Source: an uncultured Bacilli bacterium
Lineage (GTDB): Bacteria > Bacillota_I > Bacilli_A > RF39 > UBA660
Reading direction: 5' to 3'
Length of the DNA: 64,000 nucleotides
Assembly: GCA_934155185.1 (NCBI GenBank)
Contig: CAKPGT010000005.1
Span: forward strand, 6,886 to 70,885
Positions 43,168 to 51,370 of this stretch are shown here, in pieces. How positions within the stretch are numbered: the stretch's first letter is position 1; the number at the start of each line of letters is the position of its first letter. Under the pieces are notes generated by a model. That model was not told the origin of the DNA. It did not search any database and saw only the letters and a list, made by a program, of their open reading frames with translations. The position numbers and the translations under genes were made by a program.

Positions 43168-43255
43168 AGTGGAAACACTAAAGCTTAAAGTTAGTTTCGT
43201 GTTTTCCAATTATTTGGAAGACACGGCTATCCTTTTTGGTTAGCCGTGTTTTGTT
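43168..43255 (+). ncRNA. Small RNA, candidate antitoxin of a type I toxin-antitoxin locus
   Basis: About 88 nt between a good promoter and a very strong terminator (ACACGGCTA 43221-43229 with TAGCCGTGT 43241-43249, then TTTTGTT). The 5' part folds by GGAAACAC/GTGTTTTCC and ACTAA/TTAGT. No reading frame. It runs towards the 24-codon frame on the other strand and ends at that frame's stop codon. Its 5' segment GGAAACACTAA (43171-43181) is complementary, with one bulge, to the leader of the 24-codon frame. Confidence 0.6.
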
Positions 43256-43328
43256 ATATTATAAATAATACTATTATTACTAATAGTATGATGATTATTA
43301 GTTTAAGAAATCTATTTTCTTTCTTCAT
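43254..43328 (-). CDS. 24-residue hydrophobic peptide, candidate type I toxin
   Basis: The frame encodes a charged start (MKKENRFLK) and a 15-residue Ile/Leu/Val helix to the C-terminus. The ribosome site GGGGTGAT (43340-43333) is five bases before the ATG. The leader folds CCTTTTC-TAAAT-GAAAAGG (43357-43339), which hides part of the ribosome site, as in toxin mRNAs. A -10-like TATAAT lies at 43397-43392. Too short for most gene callers. It may instead be an ordinary small membrane peptide at the end of the spoIIP transcript. Confidence 0.55.
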   Translation of the reverse strand: MKKENRFLKLIIIILLVIIVLFII

Positions 43329-43338
43329 AAGCATCACC

Positions 43339-43357
43339 CCTTTTCATTTAGAAAAGG
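43339..43357 (-). promoter_or_regulatory. Hairpin masking the ribosome site of the 24-residue peptide
   Basis: A perfect 7-bp stem with 5-base loop whose 3' arm overlaps the first Gs of GGGGTGAT. The adjoining upstream leader segment (43367-43356) is the one complementary to the small RNA. Confidence 0.55.
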
Positions 43358-43443
43358 AAAACACTAACTAACCCTTACTTTAACACCTCCAATTATATTA
43401 TTAAATAACTTTTTTAATATCCCGCGAATTTTTGCTATCTTTT

Positions 43444-43770
43444 TTAATTATTTACCATTTTATCTACACCACCAAATAATTTATTCATTCCTTTTTTAAA
43501 GTATTTAGCAAAAGCATTAGAAGTAAAAAGACCAAAATCAGATACAATATTACTATAATCTTTTTTTACATTAACAACATAATCTTCAACATTTATTTTT
43601 TTACCATTTTTTATATCATTTTCAAATTCCTTTATTTTTTCTTCAGTAAGTGAAGATTTTTTACTATTTAAATCTTCATAATACCCATTTGCAGAGGAAA
43701 AATACAAAACTAAAAAACCTATAAATAAGAAAAATACAAAAATATGAAATATTTTCTTATAACTGATCAT
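43444..43770 (-). CDS. Single-pass membrane protein in the yqxA position
   Basis: 108 residues: one N-terminal membrane helix (about 7-24) and an extracytoplasmic helical domain. It overlaps the end of spoIIP by four bases (ATGA junction) and so is co-translated. In B. subtilis the gene after spoIIP is yqxA (DUF3679, similar size and topology). Equivalence is inferred from position and topology; sequence similarity is not evident. Confidence 0.65.
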   Translation of the reverse strand: MISYKKIFHIFVFFLFIGFLVLYFSSANGYYEDLNSKKSSLTEEKIKEFENDIKNGKKINVEDYVVNVKKDYSNIVSDFGLFTSNAFAKYFKKGMNKLFGGVDKMVNN

Positions 43771-44690
43771 AGACTATCACCTATATATTGAATTAAAGAA
43801 TCATATATTACATTCATAGAATTTTCAACTTCCTCTTTAGTATTATCTTTGCCACCAACCTCAATCAAAAATAGATTGCCTGAAATATCCTGATTATATA
43901 CTCCATTTACCCCTTTACCCTGCTTTTCCATAATGCCACGGCTAATATTAGGTACTTTACTTTCTATGATATCGTTTAGTATATTAGCATTATTTAAATT
44001 AACACTATATGAGGTGTTTTCTAATCCAACTAAGAACAAAATTTTTGCATAACTTTTATCATTGTAAGACATAGTACTTCTCTCTTTACCGACTGAATCT
44101 CTATGAAAATCAATAAAATATTTCAAACTTGGATACTTATTAATAGCTTTTTTAATAAAATCTTTTGTAACATCATATGATTTATAATATTTTAAATTAT
44201 TTTGTTCTAAAAACACACCTACACTTTGTTCTTCAAATATTGTGCTAATTCCATTATTGTTTAGTTTATTTGAAAAATTTGCTGATGCTTCGTATATAGA
44301 ATATCCATTATATTCTTCACTTTGATGTGTATTATAAATATATATAATAGGTTTACTGGCACTTGTTTTAGAAACATTCTGTTTATTTGCAGAAACTTCA
44401 TTCTTTTTTTCATCTTCCACTGGTTTATCTACTTTAACTGCCTTAACTTTTTTAATATTATCATTTAATAGTAATGTTGGTTTATTTATTGCGTGCTCTA
44501 TTTTAGATGATATTACTTTGTTTATGTTAAATGGTATATAGTTTATATTTTCATTTAATACACTTTTTTTAAGCTTATTTTTAGCACAGTATTTAAAAGC
44601 AAATACATATGAAAAAAAGAAGAAGAATGAAAAAATTATTTTTACAATTTTTTTTCTTTTTTTTATTTTAACCGTCTTAAATTGTTTCAT
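43767..44690 (-). CDS. spoIIP: Stage II sporulation protein P
   Basis: About 307 residues starting at ATG 44690, which follows GGTGAT; longer frames use weak upstream codons. Basic N-terminus, one membrane anchor (about 15-37), a linker, then the amidase/endopeptidase domain with IYIYNTHQSEEYNGYS (catalytic His and Glu), FIDFHRDSVGK and FLIEVGGKDNT. Degrades peptidoglycan with SpoIID during engulfment. Follows gpr as in Bacillus. Confidence 0.93.
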   Translation of the reverse strand: MKQFKTVKIKKRKKIVKIIFSFFFFFSYVFAFKYCAKNKLKKSVLNENINYIPFNINKVISSKIEHAINKPTLLLNDNIKKVKAVKVDKPVEDEKKNEVSANKQNVSKTSASKPIIYIYNTHQSEEYNGYSIYEASANFSNKLNNNGISTIFEEQSVGVFLEQNNLKYYKSYDVTKDFIKKAINKYPSLKYFIDFHRDSVGKERSTMSYNDKSYAKILFLVGLENTSYSVNLNNANILNDIIESKVPNISRGIMEKQGKGVNGVYNQDISGNLFLIEVGGKDNTKEEVENSMNVIYDSLIQYIGDSL

Positions 44691-44761
44691 TATCATCACC
44701 AATTTTAAATTACCACATTTAAGTTATTATTATTGTCGAACGATAATAAAATATTATATTT

Positions 44762-45772
44762 TTATATATTATGAAGTGTATGATTTATAGCATAGCTTAC
44801 AATATCGGATAATTTTTCCATAACAAAATCTACTTCTTTAGGAGTTACCATAAAATTATAGCCAGTTGGATCTAATACCTCATATGTAAGCTTTAATAAT
44901 TCATCGCTACTTAAATCGCCTATTAATCCAAGAAGCTTTCTCTTATCATCTTCTTCTACCTTAACATTCTTTTTTAGATAATTAACGCTTTTAATAATTA
45001 ATTTAGCACTTTTTGACTGCTCAAGCTTTTTATTATATGCATAATTTTTAGACATATAGTTAATAGTGTCAAAAACTATTACCGCTGCATCAACTACGGT
45101 TGGAACGCCAATTGCAATAACAGGAACATCAAGCGTATCTTTAGATATTTCCATCCTTTTATTGCCAACACCACTTCCTGGCATAATTCCAGAATCAGAA
45201 AGCTGAATACTTCTGTTTATTCTTTCGAGTGAAGTAGACGCAAGTGCATCAACTATTATTACTAAATCAGGTTTAGTCTCACGCACCACTCCCTTTATTA
45301 TAGAAAGTGTTTCAATTCCAGTTGAACCGGTTACACCTGGATATATAGTTGAAACACATGAAAAATTTTTATCAACATCAACGTCCATATCAAAAAGATG
45401 TTTTGTTACTATAATATTATTTGATACCATTGGTCCTAATGCATCTGGTGTTGATTTTATATTTCCAAGGCCAATAATAAGAGTCTTCATACTCATATTA
45501 TAATTTATAGTCTTAAGAATGTTTTTAAGTTCCCTTGTAAGTGCTTTTGATACGTCCTCTTTTATATCAGTATCAGTTACATCACCAAATTCAATTGTTA
45601 TATAAGTGCCTTCTTTTTTGCCTAAATCATTATCTTTTTCAAGCTTTATATATGTTGTTTTTATACCATTTTCTTCACTAATTTTTTGTTCAATTTTACT
45701 TTCATTTTTTTCTATTAAATCAATAGCCATATCTGTTCTAAGTTCATATTTTCCTAAATTTATGCTATGCAT
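44762..45772 (-). CDS. gpr: Spore germination protease GPR
   Basis: About 336 residues, started at ATG 45772 with GGGTGAT upstream (an in-frame GTG lies 15 bases earlier). The N-terminal LRTDMAID resembles the SASP-type site at which GPR zymogen processes itself. Core motifs include LIIGLGNIKSTPDALGP, VSTIYPGVTGSTGIET and VIAIGVPTVVDAA. It degrades small acid-soluble proteins at germination, so SASP genes should exist elsewhere in the genome. Divergent from rpsT. Confidence 0.95.
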   Translation of the reverse strand: MHSINLGKYELRTDMAIDLIEKNESKIEQKISEENGIKTTYIKLEKDNDLGKKEGTYITIEFGDVTDTDIKEDVSKALTRELKNILKTINYNMSMKTLIIGLGNIKSTPDALGPMVSNNIIVTKHLFDMDVDVDKNFSCVSTIYPGVTGSTGIETLSIIKGVVRETKPDLVIIVDALASTSLERINRSIQLSDSGIMPGSGVGNKRMEISKDTLDVPVIAIGVPTVVDAAVIVFDTINYMSKNYAYNKKLEQSKSAKLIIKSVNYLKKNVKVEEDDKRKLLGLIGDLSSDELLKLTYEVLDPTGYNFMVTPKEVDFVMEKLSDIVSYAINHTLHNI

Positions 45773-45856
45773 TATAAGATCACCCACTTTTATTTTGGCA
45801 AAAATAGTAAATATTATTGATTTTTTCTTATTTTTTTGATAAACTTATAGAAGTTA

Positions 45857-46120
45857 TTGACCTTAGGAGGTGAAAAAATGCCAAATATCAAAAGTGCTAA
45901 AAAAAGAGTTAAGGTTATCGCTAATAAACATGAAGCTAATATTTTAAAAAAAGGAAGCATGAAAACTGCTATTAAGAAGGTTGAAAAAGAAGCTACTGCC
46001 GAAAATCTACAAACTGCATTCAAAAGAATTGACAAAGCTTTAGGTCAAGGAATTATTACAAAGAATAAAGCAGCACGTGATAAATCTAGATTATCAAAAA
46101 AAGTAAACGAAACGAAGTAA
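45857..46120 (+). CDS. rpsT: 30S ribosomal protein S20
   Basis: 87 residues with the S20 start PNIKSAKKRVKV and helix-rich basic body. TTAGGAGGTGA lies eight bases before ATG. Divergent from gpr, the same arrangement as in Bacillus. Confidence 0.98.
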   Translation: MTLGGEKMPNIKSAKKRVKVIANKHEANILKKGSMKTAIKKVEKEATAENLQTAFKRIDKALGQGIITKNKAARDKSRLSKKVNETK

Positions 46121-46138
46121 TTTTACTTCTTTTTTTTA
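46114..46138 (+). terminator. Terminator of rpsT
   Basis: GAAGTAA/TTACTTC followed by nine Ts, overlapping the stop. Confidence 0.85.
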
Positions 46139-46172
46139 TACATTATTGGTATAATGTTTATGGTGATACTAT

Positions 46173-47096
46173 ATGAAACGAATAATTAAATTAATTGTAG
46201 CTGTTGTATTTACAGTTATTCTATCAATATATATTAAGGATAATTATTATGTAATAACTAATAAAATAGAATATTTCTATAAAAAATATCTTCAAAAAGA
46301 TATAATTCAAGTCTTAAACGATAATGAATATCGGAAAAAGCAGAACTATGAATATGTAAAAATTAATACTGATACTAAAATTAAGGATATTAATGACACT
46401 AAAAACGCAATATATACGTTTTTAGATGCAGGCTGGGATAATTACACAGTAAGGTGTGATGCGGATTATTTAAATTGTACCAATGATGTAAAAGAAATAG
46501 TTCAAAATAACACTTACTTAACTGACTTAAGTAACTACGTTCATCCATACAATACATTTAATAAGATAAATACATCGTTTACTTCTTCTGGTAAAATAAC
46601 ATTTAAAAGAGAAAAAAGATATAGTGATGAACAAATAGCTAAAATAAATGAAAAAGTAAACGAAATATATAATAGCTATTATGATTCTTCAAAAAACACT
46701 ATAGATAATATACGAATATTTCATGATTATATTATAAATCATACATCATATGATACTAATAACACAACTGGTGTTGCTGAAATAAATTCAAGTACAGCCT
46801 ATGGCATATTCTTTGATGGTATAGGTATATGTAGTGGTTACACTGATGCAATGCAGCTTTTTTTAGAAAAATTACACGTAAAAAATTACAGAGTCTCATC
46901 TAATACCCATGTTTGGAATTTGGTATTTATAGATGGCAAGTGGCTACATCTTGATTTAACTTGGGATGATCCTATAATAAGTGATGGTTCTACCTCACTT
47001 AGTCATGATTACTTCCTAGTAGATACAGAAAAACTAAAAAGCTTTAATGATGGTGAGCACAATTACGATAGCAATGTTTATATAGAAGCTAATTAA
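46173..47096 (+). CDS. Membrane-anchored transglutaminase-like protein
   Basis: 307 residues: one N-terminal membrane helix (about 5-22), an extracytoplasmic linker, then a transglutaminase-like core. The Cys is in GIGICSGYTDAMQLFL (about 221), the His in NTHVWNLVFIDGKW (about 249) and the Asp in HLDLTWDDP (about 266), the full triad. Domain order and anchor suggest a wall- or protein-modifying enzyme outside the cell. Substrate unknown. Confidence 0.85.
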   Translation: MKRIIKLIVAVVFTVILSIYIKDNYYVITNKIEYFYKKYLQKDIIQVLNDNEYRKKQNYEYVKINTDTKIKDINDTKNAIYTFLDAGWDNYTVRCDADYLNCTNDVKEIVQNNTYLTDLSNYVHPYNTFNKINTSFTSSGKITFKREKRYSDEQIAKINEKVNEIYNSYYDSSKNTIDNIRIFHDYIINHTSYDTNNTTGVAEINSSTAYGIFFDGIGICSGYTDAMQLFLEKLHVKNYRVSSNTHVWNLVFIDGKWLHLDLTWDDPIISDGSTSLSHDYFLVDTEKLKSFNDGEHNYDSNVYIEAN

Positions 47097-47099
47097 AAT

Positions 47100-47127
47100 T
47101 AAAAGAACCCTAAAGTTCTTTTTTTAT
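47100..47127. terminator. Terminator between the transglutaminase-like gene and miaA
   Basis: AAGAAC-CCTAAA-GTTCTT then TTTTT on the plus strand; the convergent miaA ends inside it. Confidence 0.75.
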
Positions 47128-47976
47128 GTATCTATCTACCTCACATACTGTATTATCAAAATTATTTGCATCAATATTAAACCATTTTACATCCATCTGA
47201 TTGTTAAACCATGTATACTGTCTTTTAGCATAATTTCTACTTTTCTTTTTTATTAATTCGGTTGCTTCCTCTAAGCTTGTTTTTCCGTCAAAGAATTCAT
47301 ACAGTTCTTTATAACCAATCGCAGTCTTAATTGCCTTACTATAAATTTTATTATCATAAAAGTACTTAGCTTCATTAATAAGACCGTTTTTAATCATAAC
47401 GTCTACCCTTTTATTTATTGAACTATAAAGTTCATCTCTAGGTCTTGTAAGCCCAATTATTATAGCGTCGTAAAGCTTTTTAGCATCATGCTTTTCTTCT
47501 CCTTTAAAATGATTATTTAAAAAACTCTCAAGCCTTTGCCTGTTATTAATATGTATCTTACTATCCTTATCAATTTTAAGTACCATATCATATAGTTTTT
47601 CATTACTATATTCTGAATAATCTTTCTTTTTATCTGTGTAATTAAAATTATAATCGTATAAAAGTGCTTTTAGATAAAGTCCTGTACCACCAACTATTAT
47701 CACGTTTTTATTATTTTTAATTAGCTTATCAAGTATACACCTAGCACCCTTTTGATAATCATAAACAGAATAATCGCTTGCTGCATCTTTTATATCAATC
47801 ATATGATGAACTATACCTTGCATCTCATCTTTAGTTACCTTAGCAGTTGCAATATCCATTTTTCTATATATTTGCATACTATCACAACTTATTATTTCTG
47901 CATCATACTTTTTAGCTAACTCAACAGATAATTTAGTTTTACCAACACCAGTTGGTCCTACTATTGCTACTATCAT
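47110..47976 (-). CDS. miaA: tRNA dimethylallyltransferase
   Basis: 288 residues. P-loop GPTGVGKTKLS, DSMQIYRKMDIATAK, HHMIDIKDA, GGTGLYLKALLYDY and the C-terminal RNYAKRQYTWFNNQ. Adds a dimethylallyl group to A37 of UNN-decoding tRNAs. Lies 51 bases after mutL. Confidence 0.98.
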   Translation of the reverse strand: MIVAIVGPTGVGKTKLSVELAKKYDAEIISCDSMQIYRKMDIATAKVTKDEMQGIVHHMIDIKDAASDYSVYDYQKGARCILDKLIKNNKNVIIVGGTGLYLKALLYDYNFNYTDKKKDYSEYSNEKLYDMVLKIDKDSKIHINNRQRLESFLNNHFKGEEKHDAKKLYDAIIIGLTRPRDELYSSINKRVDVMIKNGLINEAKYFYDNKIYSKAIKTAIGYKELYEFFDGKTSLEEATELIKKKSRNYAKRQYTWFNNQMDVKWFNIDANNFDNTVCEVDRYIKKEL

Positions 47977-48027
47977 TAACTTGCCTCCTTAAATAAATAG
48001 TTTATATAATATTCAAAAGAGTTATAG

Positions 48028-49833
48028 TTACATAGCCCTTTTAAACATTTTTTCTAATTCATAATTGCTATAAAATATAGTAGTAGGTCTTCCATGAGGA
48101 CAGGTATAAGGATTATCACACTTTCTTAAGTCATTAATTAAAGCTTCCATCTCACCAAGTGATATATTCATATTAGCTTTAATAGCCATCTTACAACTAA
48201 GCATAATGGCTGCTTTTTCCCTAAACTTTTCAATACTAAAGTTTTTCTCCTCACTAATTATTACCTCAAGTATCTTTTTAATACTATCAATTTCATACCC
48301 TTCTTTAATCCATGTAGGATGCTCTTTTATAACAAAAGTATTAATACCACTTTCTTCAATATCAAAATTCATATCTCTTAATACTTTTAAGTTTTGTTTT
48401 ATAATAATAAACTCATTACTAGGATATTCTAGTGTTAGAGGAATAAGCATTTTTATACTGTTATTTTTAGGATTTCCAAAAGCCTTCTTATAGCCCTCAT
48501 AGTTAATTCTCTCTTTAGCAGCATGCTGATCTATCATATATAATCCAAGTTCATTATGACATATTATATATGTTCCTTTTGCAAGCCCAACAGGATACAT
48601 TTCAGGCATTATTACTTTCTTTTTTTCTACTTTTCTTTCTGTTTTTTCTTCCTCTTCAAAATCAGTGCCATTTTTATCATTGTAGCTTGTTAAATCCTCA
48701 TTAACTTCTAACGGTGGTTCATCAAAAATAGAATAATCAATAGTATCAGTTCCAATTACACTTTCTCTTTCCAAGTTTAGCTGCTGAAGCTCTATTTTTG
48801 GTCTTTCTTCTTTAATTTCTTTTTCTTTTTTTTCTATTTTGGGTATCAATAAAGTTTTATCAAGGACACTTCTAATTCCTGTTTTAATAAGTTCTTTAAG
48901 ATCCTCAAAATTACTAAATTTAATATCAAGTTTAGATGGATGGACATTAACATCAACTAGTGATGGGTCTGTATTAATATTAAGGACTACTATCGGGTAT
49001 CTAGAGTCAGGTTTATATGTATGATATGCATCATTTATTGCTCTATTTAACTCTACATTTCTAATTACTCTGTTATTAACTAGCGTTATCATATGGCTTC
49101 TAGAAGATCTTGTAACTTCTGGTAATGATATAAAACCATCTACATCATAGTCATCATTATAAACGGATATACCTTTCATTTTGCGAGCAACTTCACTACC
49201 ATATATTTCCTTTATTACTTTAAGTAAGTTCCCCGAGCCATCAGTATTAAGTAAAACTTTATCGTCACTTATAAGAGTAAATTTTATTTTAGGAAATGAT
49301 AAAGCCATTTTATTAACATACTCACATATATTAGCCAACTCACTATATAAGCTGTTTAGATACTTTAATCTAGCTGGTGTGTTATAAAATAGGTCTTTTA
49401 CTTCTATTTCAGTACCCTTTCTTTTATCAGATGCCTCTACATTTATTACCTTTCCACCTTCTATATATACTTTTGTTCCAACACCACCAGTAGATGTCTT
49501 TAAAGTTACTTTAGAAACAGATGCTATAGAAGGAAGAGCTTCACCTCTAAAACCTAATGAGGAAATTCTAAAAAGTCCTGTTTCATCAAGAAGTTTACTA
49601 GTAGCATGTCTTTCAAATGCTAAAATAGCATCATCCTTTTCCATACCAGTTCCATTATCAATTACCTTAATTAATTTAGTTCCAGCTTCTTTTATCTCAA
49701 TTTTTATTTCATCACTTTTTGCATCAACACTATTTTCAACCAATTCTTTAACAACAGAAACACATTTTTCAACAACTTCTCCTGCTGCTATCTTATTAGC
49801 TAAAATATCATCCATTACCTTTACTTTTCCCAT
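48028..49833 (-). CDS. mutL: DNA mismatch repair protein MutL
   Basis: 601 residues. GHKL ATPase motifs: IAAGEVVEKCVSVVKELVEN, DNGTGM, ISSLGFRGEALPSIASV. The C-terminal domain has DQHAAKERINYE, matching the endonuclease motif DQHAX2EX4E, and CPHGRPT, so it should be a nicking MutL. mutS, usually just upstream, is not adjacent here. Confidence 0.98.
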   Translation of the reverse strand: MGKVKVMDDILANKIAAGEVVEKCVSVVKELVENSVDAKSDEIKIEIKEAGTKLIKVIDNGTGMEKDDAILAFERHATSKLLDETGLFRISSLGFRGEALPSIASVSKVTLKTSTGGVGTKVYIEGGKVINVEASDKRKGTEIEVKDLFYNTPARLKYLNSLYSELANICEYVNKMALSFPKIKFTLISDDKVLLNTDGSGNLLKVIKEIYGSEVARKMKGISVYNDDYDVDGFISLPEVTRSSRSHMITLVNNRVIRNVELNRAINDAYHTYKPDSRYPIVVLNINTDPSLVDVNVHPSKLDIKFSNFEDLKELIKTGIRSVLDKTLLIPKIEKKEKEIKEERPKIELQQLNLERESVIGTDTIDYSIFDEPPLEVNEDLTSYNDKNGTDFEEEEKTERKVEKKKVIMPEMYPVGLAKGTYIICHNELGLYMIDQHAAKERINYEGYKKAFGNPKNNSIKMLIPLTLEYPSNEFIIIKQNLKVLRDMNFDIEESGINTFVIKEHPTWIKEGYEIDSIKKILEVIISEEKNFSIEKFREKAAIMLSCKMAIKANMNISLGEMEALINDLRKCDNPYTCPHGRPTTIFYSNYELEKMFKRAM

Positions 49834-49936
49834 AATATCTACACCTACAATTCCATAAACAAATGATTATTAAAATAATATATTATCACATGTATTATAA
49901 CATTTAACTAACATTATGTCACTTTTAAATAGTTAA

Positions 49937-49945
49937 CATATACTA
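49937..49945 (+). promoter_or_regulatory. Possible sigma-K-type -10 element
   Basis: CATATACTA fits CATAnnnTA; an AC lies 14 bases upstream, slightly short of the usual spacing. It precedes the coat-like gene, with GAGGAAGGTG following. Confidence 0.3.
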
Positions 49946-49965
49946 TCTTAGAGGAAGGTGAAAAG

Positions 49966-50238
49966 ATGAATAACATGTATCAAGTTCCTAACTATTCTAA
50001 TTATAGAGTGCAAGATATGAATTCATACTATGTTAAGGGAGCAAACCAAAATGATGAGAGATTAGCTGGTGGATTTGTATTTCCATTTTTATTAGGTGGG
50101 GTTACAGGGGCCGCTGTTGCACCTGCATTTTGGAGACCAGGATATGGCTATAATAATAGACCACCATATTATAACCCGGCTCCATACCCATACCCATATC
50201 CATATCCATATCCATATCAACCTAGAAGATGGTTTTAA
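49966..50238 (+). CDS. Small Tyr/Pro-repeat protein, possibly spore surface
   Basis: 90 residues with the ribosome site GAGGAAGGTG. The N-terminal third is Asn/Tyr-rich; a Gly/Phe/Val segment (LAGGFVFPFLLGGVTGAA) follows; then PGYGYNNRPPYY, and a tail of six Pro-Tyr pairs ending in QPRRWF. The tail is encoded by near-perfect CCATAC/CCATAT hexamers. Composition resembles spore coat and crust proteins, and the upstream element may be sporulation-type; both are inference. Confidence 0.6.
   Translation: MNNMYQVPNYSNYRVQDMNSYYVKGANQNDERLAGGFVFPFLLGGVTGAAVAPAFWRPGYGYNNRPPYYNPAPYPYPYPYPYPYQPRRWF
50184..50218 (+). repeat. Tandem 6-bp repeat coding Pro-Tyr
   Basis: Six consecutive CCATAC or CCATAT units. 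A likely site of replication slippage that would change the number of Pro-Tyr pairs without changing frame. Confidence 0.8.
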
Positions 50239-50239
50239 A

Positions 50240-50263
50240 AAAAGATAGTTTTTCTATCTTTTT
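50240..50263 (+). terminator. Terminator of the Pro-Tyr repeat gene
   Basis: AAAGATAG-TTTTT-CTATCTTTT followed by TT, right after the stop. Confidence 0.75.
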
Positions 50264-50269
50264 TCGTAA

Positions 50270-50914
50270 TCACTTAAATACTTCACTATATTTTATAATA
50301 TAAATTTCATTATTCTTACAAAACGCATAAAATACATCACCAACTTTTAATTTTTTATCATATAGCAAATTTAAAAGCCACGTCTTACTTTTATTTATAC
50401 TATATAAATTATCAAATTGAACTTCTCCATCAACTATTATAGGCAAAGGATATGTCTTTTTATCTTCATCATCTTTTTTAAAAACGGATAATTTACCATT
50501 AGTTTCAAGTATTGCATAGTCAACTTCATCAATGCTTCGTATATCTTTTTCTCTTAACTGTAAAAGTAAATCATCAAGAGTATATCTTTGATCTATCATG
50601 TTTTTAAAGTTTATTACTCCTTTTTTTATAATAATAACTGGCTTACCATCTATAAATCTTCTAAATTTAATGTTCTTAAGTGATATTTTTGCTATCAATA
50701 TTTGAAGAATAACAAGAATAATTACAGGTAAAAGATGGAGCATAAAATGAGTTTTATGTTCTATTGCCATTGCAACTAGTTCAGCAATTAAAATAAATAC
50801 GACAAGATCAAAAGTGCCTAACTGTCCTACCTCTCTTTTCCCCATAATACGAAATATAAAAGCAACTAATAAATATATAAATAGAGTTTTAAAAATTATA
50901 GTAAAATAAGTCAT
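50270..50914 (-). CDS. DUF421 membrane protein (YetF family)
   Basis: 214 residues. Three N-terminal membrane helices, with the family signature RIMGKREVGQLGTFDLVVFI, then a cytoplasmic alpha/beta domain (KPVIIIKKGVINFKNM, DLLLQLREKDIRSIDEVDYAILETNGKLSV). Related YdfS/YetF-type proteins are found in Bacillus spore and vegetative membranes; function unclear. Single gene. Confidence 0.93.
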   Translation of the reverse strand: MTYFTIIFKTLFIYLLVAFIFRIMGKREVGQLGTFDLVVFILIAELVAMAIEHKTHFMLHLLPVIILVILQILIAKISLKNIKFRRFIDGKPVIIIKKGVINFKNMIDQRYTLDDLLLQLREKDIRSIDEVDYAILETNGKLSVFKKDDEDKKTYPLPIIVDGEVQFDNLYSINKSKTWLLNLLYDKKLKVGDVFYAFCKNNEIYIIKYSEVFK

Positions 50915-50987
50915 ATAATCACCATTCTTATTATGTTATTAATCATATTTTTATATACAAATAATATATATTACTAGAGGTGATATT

Positions 50988-51359
50988 TTGAAAAAATACT
51001 TTTTTCCATTTTTCTATACTTTACTTATCATATTATTAGGTGCCCTATTTTCAAGCATTTTGTATTATTTTGATATTATTGGTGATAAACTAAATACCAT
51101 AATTCTTTATCTAATTAGTATTACAGCAATATTTACTGGTGCTTTAATGCTTTGCCGAAAAATAAAACAAAAGGGTATTATTGGTGGTGCTATTTATTTT
51201 GGCATATGGTTTGTTATTATTAATATAATATCTCTTATTATATTTAAATCAAAATTTAATTTTAATAGTTTCATATATTATTTTATATTACTAATATTCA
51301 GTATTATGGGTGGAGTTATTGGTAAAAATAGTCAAATAGAAATAGACACCGAAAATTAG
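50988..51359 (+). CDS. TIGR04086-like membrane protein (YrzE-like)
   Basis: 123 residues with four membrane helices and a short charged tail (SQIEIDTEN). Size, topology and the Gly-containing third and fourth helices (GGAIYFGIWF, IMGGVIGKN) fit the TIGR04086 family, whose Bacillus member yrzE also lies beside tgt. Family assignment is probable and not certain. AGAGGTGA precedes a TTG-like start context (MKKYFF). Confidence 0.65.
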   Translation: MKKYFFPFFYTLLIILLGALFSSILYYFDIIGDKLNTIILYLISITAIFTGALMLCRKIKQKGIIGGAIYFGIWFVIINIISLIIFKSKFNFNSFIYYFILLIFSIMGGVIGKNSQIEIDTEN

Positions 51360-51370
51360 TGTCTATTTTT
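51341..51370. terminator. Bidirectional terminator between the TIGR04086-like gene and tgt
   Basis: AATAGACAC and GTGTCTATT pair, with a T-run on the plus strand; both stop codons lie in it. Confidence 0.8.

Noticed and set aside
43960..44760. Near-palindrome ATTATTGTCGAACGATAAT upstream of spoIIP as a LexA site
   Set aside because: It lacks the GAAC-N4-GTTC spacing of the Bacillus SOS box, and spoIIP is not an SOS gene. I make no claim for it.
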